DNA of 5,783 bases from Candidatus Bathyarchaeota archaeon. GTDB lineage: Archaea > Thermoproteota > Bathyarchaeia > Bathyarchaeales > UBA233. The position numbers and the translations under genes are program-made. Within the stretch, counting starts at the first letter, position 1; every line of letters begins with the position of its first letter. The stretch spans positions 1 to 5,783 of the forward strand of contig JARYMR010000090.1 in assembly GCA_029907045.1 (NCBI GenBank), in the 5' to 3' direction. The notes beneath the pieces were generated by a model, which saw only the letters and a list, made by a program, of their open reading frames with translations, did no database searches and was not told the origin of the DNA. Shown piece after piece: positions 1 to 5,783 of this stretch.

Positions 1-307
1 TTAGCGCTGCCTGGGATACCATTGAAATTTTAATCCATCTTACTTTGCTTCTTATCTCTTTTTCATCCATCTTCATTAAGTCCACATTGTTTAGGTAAAC
101 TTCTCCCTTGTATGTGTGTATGTTTCGTGGTAAAAGGCGAATTATGGATTTTGCCAAAGAACTTTTGCCGCAGCCCGATTCACCAATCACTGCAAGAGTT
201 TCACCTCGCTTAACCTCAAACGAGACGCCATCTACGGCTCTAACTGGTCCTCTTTTGGTGTTAAAAAACATGTAAAGGTCTTTAATGGCAAGCAATGGTT
301 GAGACAT
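1..307 (-). CDS. dppD: Dpp/Opp-type ABC transporter ATP-binding protein, N-terminal part (cut by window edge)
   Basis: This is the cytoplasmic ATPase of the importer, which hydrolyses ATP to drive the two permeases. Only the first 102 codons are present; the gene runs off the left edge. Translating the minus strand from the ATG at 307-305 gives an OppD/DppD N-terminus: an opening strand (L-L-A-I-K-D-L), the family's G-P-V-R-A-V-D-G-V-S-F segment at residues 20-30, Walker A G-E-S-G-C-G-K-S at 42-49, and the Q-loop glutamine in M-V-S-Q-A-A-L at 96-102. The signature motif, Walker B and the C-terminal oligopeptide-transporter extension lie outside the window. Its ATG shares one base with the TAA stop of the upstream permease (TAATG), and an SD sequence lies 5 nt upstream, so coupled translation is likely. 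DppD rather than DppF is inferred from its position directly after the permeases and from the Q-A-A-L Q-loop style; the substrate is unknown. Confidence 0.93.
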   Translation of the reverse strand, partial: MSQPLLAIKDLYMFFNTKRGPVRAVDGVSFEVKRGETLAVIGESGCGKSSLAKSIIRLLPRNIHTYKGEVYLNNVDLMKMDEKEIRSKVRWIKISMVSQAAL

Positions 308-1713
308 TACATCTCCCTTAGTTTAGGGTTAAATATTTTGTCTAAAGCGAAGCCAAGCATAGCGAAACCTAAGGCTGTTAACACTAAAAGAAAGGAGGGT
401 TCAAGAACCCAGTAGAAGTAGCCCTTATACAGAGCGCCTTTGTTGTAAGCATCATTGATTATTTTCCCCCATGTAGGAGCTATAGGATCGCCTAAACCCA
501 GTATAGCAAGTGCAGCTTCAAGAAAGACAAATCCAGAAACAGAAAGCACAAGCGAAGGTATTATAGTTGGCAAAACCTTTGGGATCATATATCGAAAGAT
601 TATTCTGATGTTGCTTGCGCCATAAGCTTGAGCGGCTTCAATGTAGGGAAGTTCTTTAACTTGTAGAAACATTGCCCTATAGGTTTTGACTCCTGAAGTG
701 AAAATGCTTAGGACAACTACCACAATAAGCAAGACCCATATGTTGATTTTATAGAAAACTGCGATCATCATAAGAATTGGTAGAAATGGAAGTATCATGT
801 TAAATTCTGTGGCTTTTTGCAGCAGGAAATCTGCCCATTTCCCATACCATGCGCTTACCGCAGCTATTATCATCTGCAAAAACGATATTGAGACTGATGC
901 TAGAATACCGAAGGATAGGGCGATTGGAGCTCCCCAAAGAAGGGCAATCATTAAATCTCTTCTGAGATGGTCTGTGCCCGCCATTCCGAAAACTTTTCCA
1001 TAAACTACTAGTCTAGCATCCATATCCGCATTTTTTTCGAATAATATGCCTTCAATCACCATTTCATATTTTCCCTTTAAAACTTGAGTAGTTTCCGAGT
1101 TAAGTAGACTTTCGTCTTCCACGGCGAAGAGAGCCACTTGAGGTGGAACTTCATATGGTATTTCTTGTCCGATCTTGTTGCTCAAATATGTACGTAAATA
1201 TTTGGTTAATTCATCATCTATTGAAATGTAATACCTATCTGTTGTTTTGACGACCATGGCTTTAAGTTTGATTGATTCGCCGTTCGGTTTTGTCCAGTTG
1301 ATAGAAACATATGGAGAAGTTTCGTTGTATTCTGCTGTAAAGAAAAGGTTAATTTCACTTGGAAAATCATCATAAATGAAGTCGAATGAGAATTCTATTC
1401 TAACAATACCTATGGTTTCTCCTGGCACAAGAGCTTTTCTTATACCGCTTCCGCCTTTTAGTGTATCCATTAGGATAGTTTCAGGCAATTTTTTTGCAGA
1501 GAAAATGTTAATCCAACTTGGTGCTGCGTTTCTCGGATTGTTTATTGAAATGTCTTCTCCAAGTCGCCATGCTCTTACTGCCTCATCATAAGGAATTGTT
1601 ATTACCGTGTAAAGGGATAAGGCTATTAGAAAGCTAAGAATGCATATTCCAGCTATTGCAGTTTTGTAAGCGAGAAGTTGTTTGAATGTAGCTTTCCACC
1701 GTCTTAAGCTCAT
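307..1713 (-). CDS. dppC: Dpp/Opp-type ABC transporter permease (DppC family) with large extracytoplasmic insert
   Basis: This is the second channel-forming permease of the importer, an integral membrane protein. A basic N-terminus (M-S-L-R-R-W-K) leads into TM1 at about residues 18-38. The BPD_transp_1 core follows from about 246: G-T-D-H-L-R-R-D (246-253, the family's GTDxxGRD with Arg for Gly), several TM helices between 256 and 340, the cytoplasmic EAA loop Y-I-E-A-A-Q-A-Y-G-A-S (357-367) that contacts the ATPase, and the family tail F-L-E-A-A-L-A-I-L-G-L-G (397-408). At 468 aa it is far longer than the usual 280-320. The excess is residues 41-240 between TM1 and the core, rich in predicted beta strand, predicted to lie outside, and carrying two N-glycosylation sequons (N-E-T at 130, N-W-T at 139). 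Its start overlaps the dppB stop (ATGA), with AGGAGG 9 nt upstream. The permease assignment is firm; the insert's role is unknown. Confidence 0.94.
   Translation of the reverse strand: MSLRRWKATFKQLLAYKTAIAGICILSFLIALSLYTVITIPYDEAVRAWRLGEDISINNPRNAAPSWINIFSAKKLPETILMDTLKGGSGIRKALVPGETIGIVRIEFSFDFIYDDFPSEINLFFTAEYNETSPYVSINWTKPNGESIKLKAMVVKTTDRYYISIDDELTKYLRTYLSNKIGQEIPYEVPPQVALFAVEDESLLNSETTQVLKGKYEMVIEGILFEKNADMDARLVVYGKVFGMAGTDHLRRDLMIALLWGAPIALSFGILASVSISFLQMIIAAVSAWYGKWADFLLQKATEFNMILPFLPILMMIAVFYKINIWVLLIVVVVLSIFTSGVKTYRAMFLQVKELPYIEAAQAYGASNIRIIFRYMIPKVLPTIIPSLVLSVSGFVFLEAALAILGLGDPIAPTWGKIINDAYNKGALYKGYFYWVLEPSFLLVLTALGFAMLGFALDKIFNPKLREM
313..317 (-). promoter_or_regulatory. Ribosome binding site for the ATPase gene
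   Basis: GGGAG on the minus strand lies 5 nt before the ATG at 307-305. It sits inside the last codons of the DppC-type permease gene (R-E-M-stop). It supports this ATG as the ATPase start and, with the TAATG overlap, reinitiation by the ribosome that has just finished the permease. Confidence 0.65.
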
Positions 1714-2786
1714 GTGGCAGCGCCTCCTATCCTTATTCGTGGATCAACGATGGCATATATTATATCTAGAATGAAAACGGTGATTGCAAGCAAATATGCG
1801 TAAATGGCTACTTCGCCTATTATAACTGGAGAATCCATGAAACCTACAGCTTGATAGAAAAGCGAGCCTATTCCCGGCCAATTAAACACTCTTTCGGTTA
1901 CTATGGCGCCCATCCACGAGCCGATTAGCATTAGGGCAAACTCTGTTATTATTGGAGGAAGAGTTGGCTTAAGTATGTATCTTCTCTCTATTAGCCGTGG
2001 TGAGAGTCCTTTTGCTTTAGCCATCTCCACGTAATCTTCGCTTGAAAACATAAGAAAGAAAGTTCTTTTTACGTAAATTTGTATGAAAGAGTATGCCACC
2101 AACCACGATGCAACTGGCAGTATCATGTGTTTGAGAACGCTTAAAGCGTAATCAAAAGAATTTGTAGGTGGGGGAACATCCACAAGCCCTCCATAAGGAA
2201 GCCAGCGGAGCCACGATGCAAAAATTAGTATGAGAAATATGCCGTAGAACCATCCTGGTATAGAAGAAAGTGGGGAAAGAGCGACTATGGCTTTGTCGAG
2301 TTTGCTTCCGTATTTTCTGGAAAGGAATAGACCACCTAATAATGATAGAAAGAAAAGCATCAAATTTATGGTTGTAAATAATAATATGGTTGTTGGCAGC
2401 CTTTCTAATATAATGTTTCTAACAGTTCTTGAACCTGAGTCGCTGGTTAGGTAATGGGCTCTACCTAAATTTAGGGTTAAGGCGGAAGTTAAGTATCTGA
2501 TGCTTCTGTATATGAAGGGTTGGTCTAAGCCTAACCTTTCAATTTCTTGTTGGTATAATGCATCTACCATTTGCTTCTTTTCTTCTGGAGAGAGATGTTG
2601 ATACGCAGGGTTCTGGTATACGCTTAGGTTTATGTTTTCGCGGGTTTCAGCTTTTACTATTTCGTCAACGTATCCACCCATGTTTGCGATAATAATCGTA
2701 GCATAAATTGCAAGAGTAACCACAATGAAAAGTGTAACTGCCCTTTTAATTGAATATTTTAGAAACGTGGATAATTCACGTCGCAT
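1710..2786 (-). CDS. dppB: Dpp/Opp-type ABC transporter permease (DppB family)
   Basis: This is the first channel-forming permease of the importer, 358 aa, close to the family's 310-350. TM1 (about residues 15-37) is followed by a hydrophilic outside segment (38-105) with the charged stretch L-S-P-E-E-K-K-Q-M, then N-L-G-R-A (106-110). The BPD_transp_1 domain begins at about 121: R-L-P-T-T-I-L-L-F (129-137), S-S-I-P-G-W-F-Y-G-I (174-183), the EAA coupling loop E-M-A-K-A-K-G-L-S-P-R (254-264), E-R-V-F-N-W-P-G-I-G (298-307) and the terminal V-D-P-R-I-R (347-352). All are standard DppB landmarks in standard order. The ATG at 2786 lacks a convincing SD (only a weak GAG), but a TATA-like element lies about 26 bp upstream, consistent with leaderless mRNA. 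Its stop overlaps the start of the dppC gene by 4 nt, so the two permeases are probably made in equal amounts. No oddity is seen in the coding sequence. Confidence 0.95.
   Translation of the reverse strand: MRRELSTFLKYSIKRAVTLFIVVTLAIYATIIIANMGGYVDEIVKAETRENINLSVYQNPAYQHLSPEEKKQMVDALYQQEIERLGLDQPFIYRSIRYLTSALTLNLGRAHYLTSDSGSRTVRNIILERLPTTILLFTTINLMLFFLSLLGGLFLSRKYGSKLDKAIVALSPLSSIPGWFYGIFLILIFASWLRWLPYGGLVDVPPPTNSFDYALSVLKHMILPVASWLVAYSFIQIYVKRTFFLMFSSEDYVEMAKAKGLSPRLIERRYILKPTLPPIITEFALMLIGSWMGAIVTERVFNWPGIGSLFYQAVGFMDSPVIIGEVAIYAYLLAITVFILDIIYAIVDPRIRIGGAAT
1723..1728 (-). promoter_or_regulatory. Strong ribosome binding site for the DppC-type permease
   Basis: AGGAGG on the minus strand, a full match to the core archaeal anti-SD complement, lies 9 nt before the ATG at 1713-1711. 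It is embedded in the last codons of the DppB-type gene (R-I-G-G-A-A-T-stop). With the ATGA overlap it fixes the dppC start and implies coupled translation. Confidence 0.8.
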
Positions 2787-2800
2787 TTTTCTCAGTCTAA

Positions 2801-2820
2801 CAATTTTTTATTATAGTAAT
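2801..2820 (-). promoter_or_regulatory. Candidate internal promoter for the permease genes (leaderless)
   Basis: On the minus strand TATAATAA occupies 2815-2808, followed by an A-run. Its centre is about 25-26 bp before the A of the dppB ATG at 2786. That is the usual archaeal distance from TATA box to transcription start, so an mRNA starting here would begin at or next to the ATG. The lack of a good SD before dppB agrees. The surrounding gap is very AT-rich, so a chance TATA match is possible. Confidence 0.45.
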
Positions 2821-2887
2821 TGAAAAACTTTTCGTATTAATAATACACATGATAAACATTTAAACATGCTTAAAAATAGCAATGAAT

Positions 2888-2893
2888 AAAAAA
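2888..2893 (-). terminator. Candidate oligo-T terminator after the binding-protein gene
   Basis: On the minus strand, 15 nt after the TAA stop (2911-2909), a C-rich stretch (CCCCCACC) runs into six T residues. Archaeal RNA polymerase can stop at oligo-T without a hairpin, and none is seen here. Partial termination at this point would give more receptor mRNA than permease mRNA, as is common in such operons. The element is short and unverified. Confidence 0.35.
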
Positions 2894-2908
2894 GGTGGGG
2901 GTTTGATT

Positions 2909-5596
2909 TTATTTTTTCTTAAACTTTATCAGCACCACTGCTACTGCAGCTATGAGGGCGATGATTCCAATGATTAATGCGCCTATGGACAAGTTGTTAA
3001 GCCATGAGAGTGACGATTGCATGTTATTAGATTGATCTTGTAACTGTGCTGTAAGTTCTTCAAGTTCTGTTAAAGTTGTCTCTAATTCTGCTCTAAGTCT
3101 GCTTAGTTCCAAGTTGAGGAAGTCTTGGAATGTAACTACTGTGAATGCGCCACTTGTGGAACCTGGAATGCTCACAAGTTTGGAAGAGGCTACTACTTGA
3201 ATGTTGTTTGAACCTATTGGAAGAAGCGAAGTATCAGCTGCTGATAGTAGTATACGCCATGTTCCATCTTCTAGGGGTTCAGCTGCTCCAACGCTCACCA
3301 CTTTTCCTGCAGAACTTACGATAAGGTATTTCACAAAATCCAACTCTTCAGTAGCATATGGTTGTCCTTTGAAGGTGACGGTGATCGTGAAATTGGCTGG
3401 TAATGACTGAGTTATGGTGGTGGGTGCTGAAAGGCTTACTTCGGGCAGTTTTGGTTCTGCGAAACCAGCCCATTTGTCTGCTTTGTCTGGATGGTTTCTG
3501 TTAGCCTTTATAACTATTGTCTTGGCAGTTGTGTCTACACTATCGACGTAAAATAGTCCGCTGCCGACCCAGAAGTGGCCCTTGTCTTCATACCAGTCTT
3601 TTAATGCGTTGTATTTTGCTACAGCGTCATCTCTTCTCATGTAGTTTAACAAAACTTCCTCGTATGGAACAAATTGTGTCGTTATAGCCTCATCAAGCTT
3701 ATCTGCTAGTATGGGAAGGCTTGGTCCAGATATGTAGCTCATCCATTCCACATCTAATGTATCGGCTTTCTTCGAGCTGAAAGCCAAAAGGCTATCTTTT
3801 TCCGCCAGCCAGCCTATAGCTATCATGTGCCACGGTGAGGGCCCATAGCCCATTTCAGGGTCAAAGGCATCTGCAGCGTCTACCACAATCCACTCAGCAT
3901 CTGGATAAATTGTGTCTGTATAATATTCAAATTCCAATGGATCTTCGCTTATGATTTTGAAGCCTTTGAAGCTTGTTCTGAAAGAGTTGAAGGCAGGAAC
4001 ATAGGCTGAATCGTAAATTGGACTGGCTGGATCTGCTCTATCGAACGTGAATATGAAGTTGAATATGAAGTCTGCCAATGACATGTTGGTGCCATCATGA
4101 TATTTGATATTAAACAGATTGTCTTCGTATCTTACTACAACTTTGGCTTTGGCAGTAATCCCAGAAGGTGTTGTTATTATTTCTTTTGATGTAGCATTCC
4201 AGCCGTACCAAGCGTCTGTAGGCACTTCAATCTCATCAACAAATCTTAAGGTAACCCAATCTAAAGTCTTTGTAACTGGTATTCCACGCTGCACATAAAC
4301 GTCAGCATCCTTGATGCGGTTAGGCCAATATAAACCTGTAAACGGATCAGGCAAGAGTGATGAATCATATGTGGCACGGATTACCATTTGATCGTATATC
4401 CAGTTGCTGCCTGCCACAGGGTTCCATGGATCATTTAATAGTTGTGTGGTTGCTATTTTTACGGTTCCTCCAACCGTATCCTTAAACCTTATGGTGTGTG
4501 GCCAAATCCAGCAACCATAGAACCCTCCAGCAAGGTCGCTGGTTACTGAAATTTCATTTCTTGCCACCCAAGGGGATACTCTATTAACAAGCCAAACTCT
4601 CACTGAGTCCTTCATCGATAGTTCAAGAGCCCTGGCCATCAGCTCGTTTCTTTCCTCCATAGAGGTATAGTCTCTTCTGCCTAAACGGTCTGCAATATAG
4701 TCAAACTCTGGATCGGGCGTGTAAGCTTGCCAAAGCGGGTCGGATCTTCCTCTCGGCGTATAGAAAAAGTCAAAGTTACCTGCTTGATCTCTGCTGATTG
4801 CTGTAGTGACCCAACCTCCCGTGTAAATATGCCATAATCCAGCTGCTGGGTCGCTTCCAATCCAAATTGGAGAGGCTTCAGCCGAAGTTTTATATTGCCT
4901 ATCTACAGTGAATCCTAAGTTTTCAAGTTGTGTAGCAACATAATCGCCCATGTCTCGGCGCTCATCTTCTGTTCTGATTAGAAATATAAGGGTGACATCT
5001 TCGCCTTTATATTTCCATTTACCACCGACTAACGAAGCGCCCAACTTTTGCATCTCTTCCGTTATAATAGTTCTCGCCTTTTCAAGGTTGTAGCTGTATT
5101 CTAGCTCAAGCGCTCGTGCAGTATCTATAAGTCTAGCATAATCCGGAAATGAAGGAGTTATCGCCAAATATCTTGGAATTGCTAGACCACCGCAAATTTC
5201 TTCAGCCATATAATCTCTGTCTACTAAATAATTTATGGCTTCTCTGATTTTCGGAACCGAAAACGGATTAAGCTTGCCAGTTGCAGGAAACTCAGGCCCA
5301 ACCGGGTTAAAAGTTAACTCATTATAGCTTCCATATGAGACAGTTGACCACAAGTTTGTGGAGGCTTTAACATCCGCATATAAGTCTCGATCACTTATTG
5401 GGAAGTAATATGCATGCATTTCTCCAGCTTCTAACATATCTATAGCCTTTGCAACGTCAGCTTCCCTGAAAAAGTCTACTTCGTCAACCCAAGGTCCTTG
5501 AGGAACTGTTACTTGCGCAGATACTGGAACCGCAAATGTAAGCATTGGGATTACTAACATCAATACTACTAATGTTGAAATTGCCTTCTTTTTCAT
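2909..5596 (-). CDS. Membrane-anchored SBP_bac_5 substrate-binding protein with apparently permuted domain order
   Basis: This is the extracellular receptor that delivers solute to the permeases, 895 aa versus the family's usual 500-600. A signal peptide (residues 1-27, cut after V-S-A) has no lipobox cysteine. Residues 36-375 resemble the normal C-terminal half: W-V-D-E-V-D-F-F (36-43), A-I-D-M-L-E-A-G-E (51-59), I-R-E-A-I-N-Y-L-V-D-R (117-127), N-L-E-K-A-R (170-175), L-W-H-I-Y-T-G-G-W (254-262). Residues 376-709 resemble the normal N-terminal half: G-G-T-V-K-I-A-T, Y-H-D-G-T-N-M-S-L-A-D-F (499-510), V-G-S-G-L-F-Y-V (677-684). An Ig-like beta region (about 717-821), a coiled coil (823-867), one TM helix (869-890) and K-F-K-K-K follow. 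The only cysteines in the mature protein are 135 and 362. The ATG at 5596 is chosen over an in-frame GTG at 5614: AGGTG lies 5 nt upstream, and the likely transcription start lies after the GTG. Receptor role firm; peptide versus sugar ligand unknown. Confidence 0.93.
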   Translation of the reverse strand: MKKKAISTLVVLMLVIPMLTFAVPVSAQVTVPQGPWVDEVDFFREADVAKAIDMLEAGEMHAYYFPISDRDLYADVKASTNLWSTVSYGSYNELTFNPVGPEFPATGKLNPFSVPKIREAINYLVDRDYMAEEICGGLAIPRYLAITPSFPDYARLIDTARALELEYSYNLEKARTIITEEMQKLGASLVGGKWKYKGEDVTLIFLIRTEDERRDMGDYVATQLENLGFTVDRQYKTSAEASPIWIGSDPAAGLWHIYTGGWVTTAISRDQAGNFDFFYTPRGRSDPLWQAYTPDPEFDYIADRLGRRDYTSMEERNELMARALELSMKDSVRVWLVNRVSPWVARNEISVTSDLAGGFYGCWIWPHTIRFKDTVGGTVKIATTQLLNDPWNPVAGSNWIYDQMVIRATYDSSLLPDPFTGLYWPNRIKDADVYVQRGIPVTKTLDWVTLRFVDEIEVPTDAWYGWNATSKEIITTPSGITAKAKVVVRYEDNLFNIKYHDGTNMSLADFIFNFIFTFDRADPASPIYDSAYVPAFNSFRTSFKGFKIISEDPLEFEYYTDTIYPDAEWIVVDAADAFDPEMGYGPSPWHMIAIGWLAEKDSLLAFSSKKADTLDVEWMSYISGPSLPILADKLDEAITTQFVPYEEVLLNYMRRDDAVAKYNALKDWYEDKGHFWVGSGLFYVDSVDTTAKTIVIKANRNHPDKADKWAGFAEPKLPEVSLSAPTTITQSLPANFTITVTFKGQPYATEELDFVKYLIVSSAGKVVSVGAAEPLEDGTWRILLSAADTSLLPIGSNNIQVVASSKLVSIPGSTSGAFTVVTFQDFLNLELSRLRAELETTLTELEELTAQLQDQSNNMQSSLSWLNNLSIGALIIGIIALIAAVAVVLIKFKKK

Positions 5597-5601
5597 ATAA
5601 A

Positions 5602-5606
5602 CACCT
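5602..5606 (-). promoter_or_regulatory. Ribosome binding site that decides the binding-protein start
   Basis: AGGTG on the minus strand lies 5 nt before the ATG at 5596-5594. Starting there puts the basic M-K-K-K directly before the hydrophobic signal-peptide core. The in-frame GTG at 5614 would add M-F-V-G-V-Y and has no SD of its own. Confidence 0.7.
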
Positions 5607-5629
5607 ACGAACACTTTCTTATGTTCAAA

Positions 5630-5643
5630 CTTTTTATAAGACT
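5630..5643 (-). promoter_or_regulatory. Main promoter of the transporter operon (TATA box)
   Basis: On the minus strand CTTATAAAAAG occupies 5640-5630, a good archaeal TATA box, with purine-containing CGCAAG just upstream as a possible BRE. Counting about 26 bp from its centre puts transcription start near 5610, giving a leader of about 13 nt that still holds the AGGTG site. A second TATA-like element on the same strand, CTTTTATAAG at 5690-5681, could act as an alternative promoter with a leader of about 65 nt. The distances are inferred, not measured. Confidence 0.6.
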
Positions 5644-5687
5644 TGCGGTTTGCACACAGTAAATTTTAAGCCACCTAACACTTATAA

Positions 5688-5710
5688 AAGTAAAAAATTG
5701 GCTTTTACTT
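5688..5710. repeat. 8-bp perfect inverted repeat with oligo-T: possible terminator or operator
   Basis: AAGTAAAA (5688-5695) is matched by TTTTACTT (5703-5710), separated by 7 nt (AATTGGC). The right arm contains the TAA stop (5707-5705) of the upstream gene. On the minus strand a T6 tract (5697-5692) follows that stop within 8 nt, so termination of the upstream gene is the simplest reading. The element also overlaps the upstream TATA-like box and lies about 50 bp before the main TATA box, where it could bind a regulator. The arms are AT-rich and would make a weak RNA stem. Confidence 0.4.
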
Positions 5711-5783
5711 GTAGTTTTTAAGGTTTAACACAGGCGATGATTTGATTTTTATATTTTCTCCACAGTAGGGACACATGTTAAAT
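5705..5783 (-). CDS. C-terminal end of an upstream gene with a zinc-ribbon knuckle (partial)
   Basis: One minus-strand frame is open from the right edge to TAA at 5707-5705 and encodes 26 residues: F-N-M-C-P-Y-C-G-E-N-I, then a basic tail ending K-N-Y-K. C-P-Y-C-G is a typical second knuckle of a small zinc ribbon, often placed at the very C-terminus of archaeal proteins, where it pairs with another C-x-x-C upstream. Here that partner would lie outside the window. There is no in-frame stop before the edge, so this is read as a protein tail, though a separate 23-residue ORF from the ATG at 5776 cannot be excluded. It is followed by a T6 tract and about 108 bp before the transporter start, so it is probably a separate transcription unit. 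The protein's function cannot be told from this fragment. Confidence 0.5.
   Translation of the reverse strand, partial: FNMCPYCGENIKIKSSPVLNLKNYK

Noticed and set aside
317..331. TTTAGGGTT near the end of the DppC-type gene, resembling a telomere-like unit
   Set aside because: A single copy inside coding sequence (the F-N-P-K-L region); no tandem array is present.
797..1591. Plus-strand open frames of about 70 codons opposite the DppC-type gene (797-1003 and 1376-1591)
   Set aside because: They are antisense to a gene with clear family motifs, and their translations show no recognisable domain.
2464..2475. Perfect 12-bp palindrome CCTAAATTTAGG
   Set aside because: It lies inside the DppB-type gene and encodes the conserved L-N-L-G stretch. 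About one palindrome of this length is expected by chance in a window of this size.
2853..2867. TAAACAT occurring twice, 8 bp apart, in the gap before dppB
   Set aside because: Only two copies in very AT-rich DNA, with no further unit or known site; chance is the simplest explanation.
3201..4298. Plus-strand open frames of about 65 codons opposite the binding-protein gene (3201-3410 and 4104-4298)
   Set aside because: They are antisense to well-supported coding sequence and have no domain or promoter support.
5597..5614. In-frame GTG start extending the binding protein by six residues
   Set aside because: It lacks its own SD and would lie before the transcription start predicted from the TATA box. 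The AGGTG site points to the ATG at 5596.
5681..5690. CTTATAAAAG read as a plus-strand TATA box
   Set aside because: No plus-strand gene begins downstream of it within the window; the minus-strand reading has better context.

Overview
The window is one end of an archaeal ABC-importer operon of the dipeptide/oligopeptide (Dpp/Opp, SBP_bac_5) class. All genes are on the minus strand, so the order of transcription is right to left. An archaeal origin is inferred from three things. The upstream regions carry archaeal-style TATA boxes. Translation signals are a mixture of Shine-Dalgarno (SD) and apparently leaderless starts. The solute-binding protein is secreted through an ordinary signal peptide and held at the membrane by a C-terminal coiled coil plus transmembrane helix, not by a lipid on an N-terminal cysteine. 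The DNA is moderately AT-rich. A Thermoproteota/Bathyarchaeia-like source is plausible but not proven from this sequence.

Layout from right to left. (1) 5783-5705 is the last 26 codons of an upstream gene, ending in a C-P-Y-C-G zinc knuckle. (2) 5704-5597 is a short regulatory gap with a T-tract, an 8-bp inverted repeat, and a TATA box that fits a start at 5596. (3) 5596-2909 is a very large (895 aa) substrate-binding protein. (4) 2908-2787 is a 122-bp gap with a T-tract and a TATA box placed for a leaderless start. (5) 2786-1710 is a DppB-type permease. (6) 1713-307 is a DppC-type permease with a large extracytoplasmic insert. (7) 307-1 is the first 102 codons of a DppD-type ATPase, cut by the window edge. 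The last three genes overlap by 4 and 1 nt and are probably translationally coupled. A second ATPase (DppF type) would be expected beyond the left edge.

How it works together: the anchored receptor captures a solute outside the cell, the two permeases form the channel, and the ATPases power import. Peptides are the default guess, but archaeal members of this class also carry oligosaccharides, so the substrate is open.

The main observation is the receptor's domain order. Its N-terminal half (residues 36-375) reads as the C-terminal half of a normal SBP_bac_5 protein. Its following half (376-709) reads as the normal N-terminal half, starting with the usual mature N-terminus G-G-T-V-K-I-A. The protein therefore looks like a circular permutation, with an Ig-like domain, coiled coil and membrane anchor added at the new C-terminus. 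The matching oddity is the roughly 200-residue outside domain in the DppC permease, which may meet this receptor.
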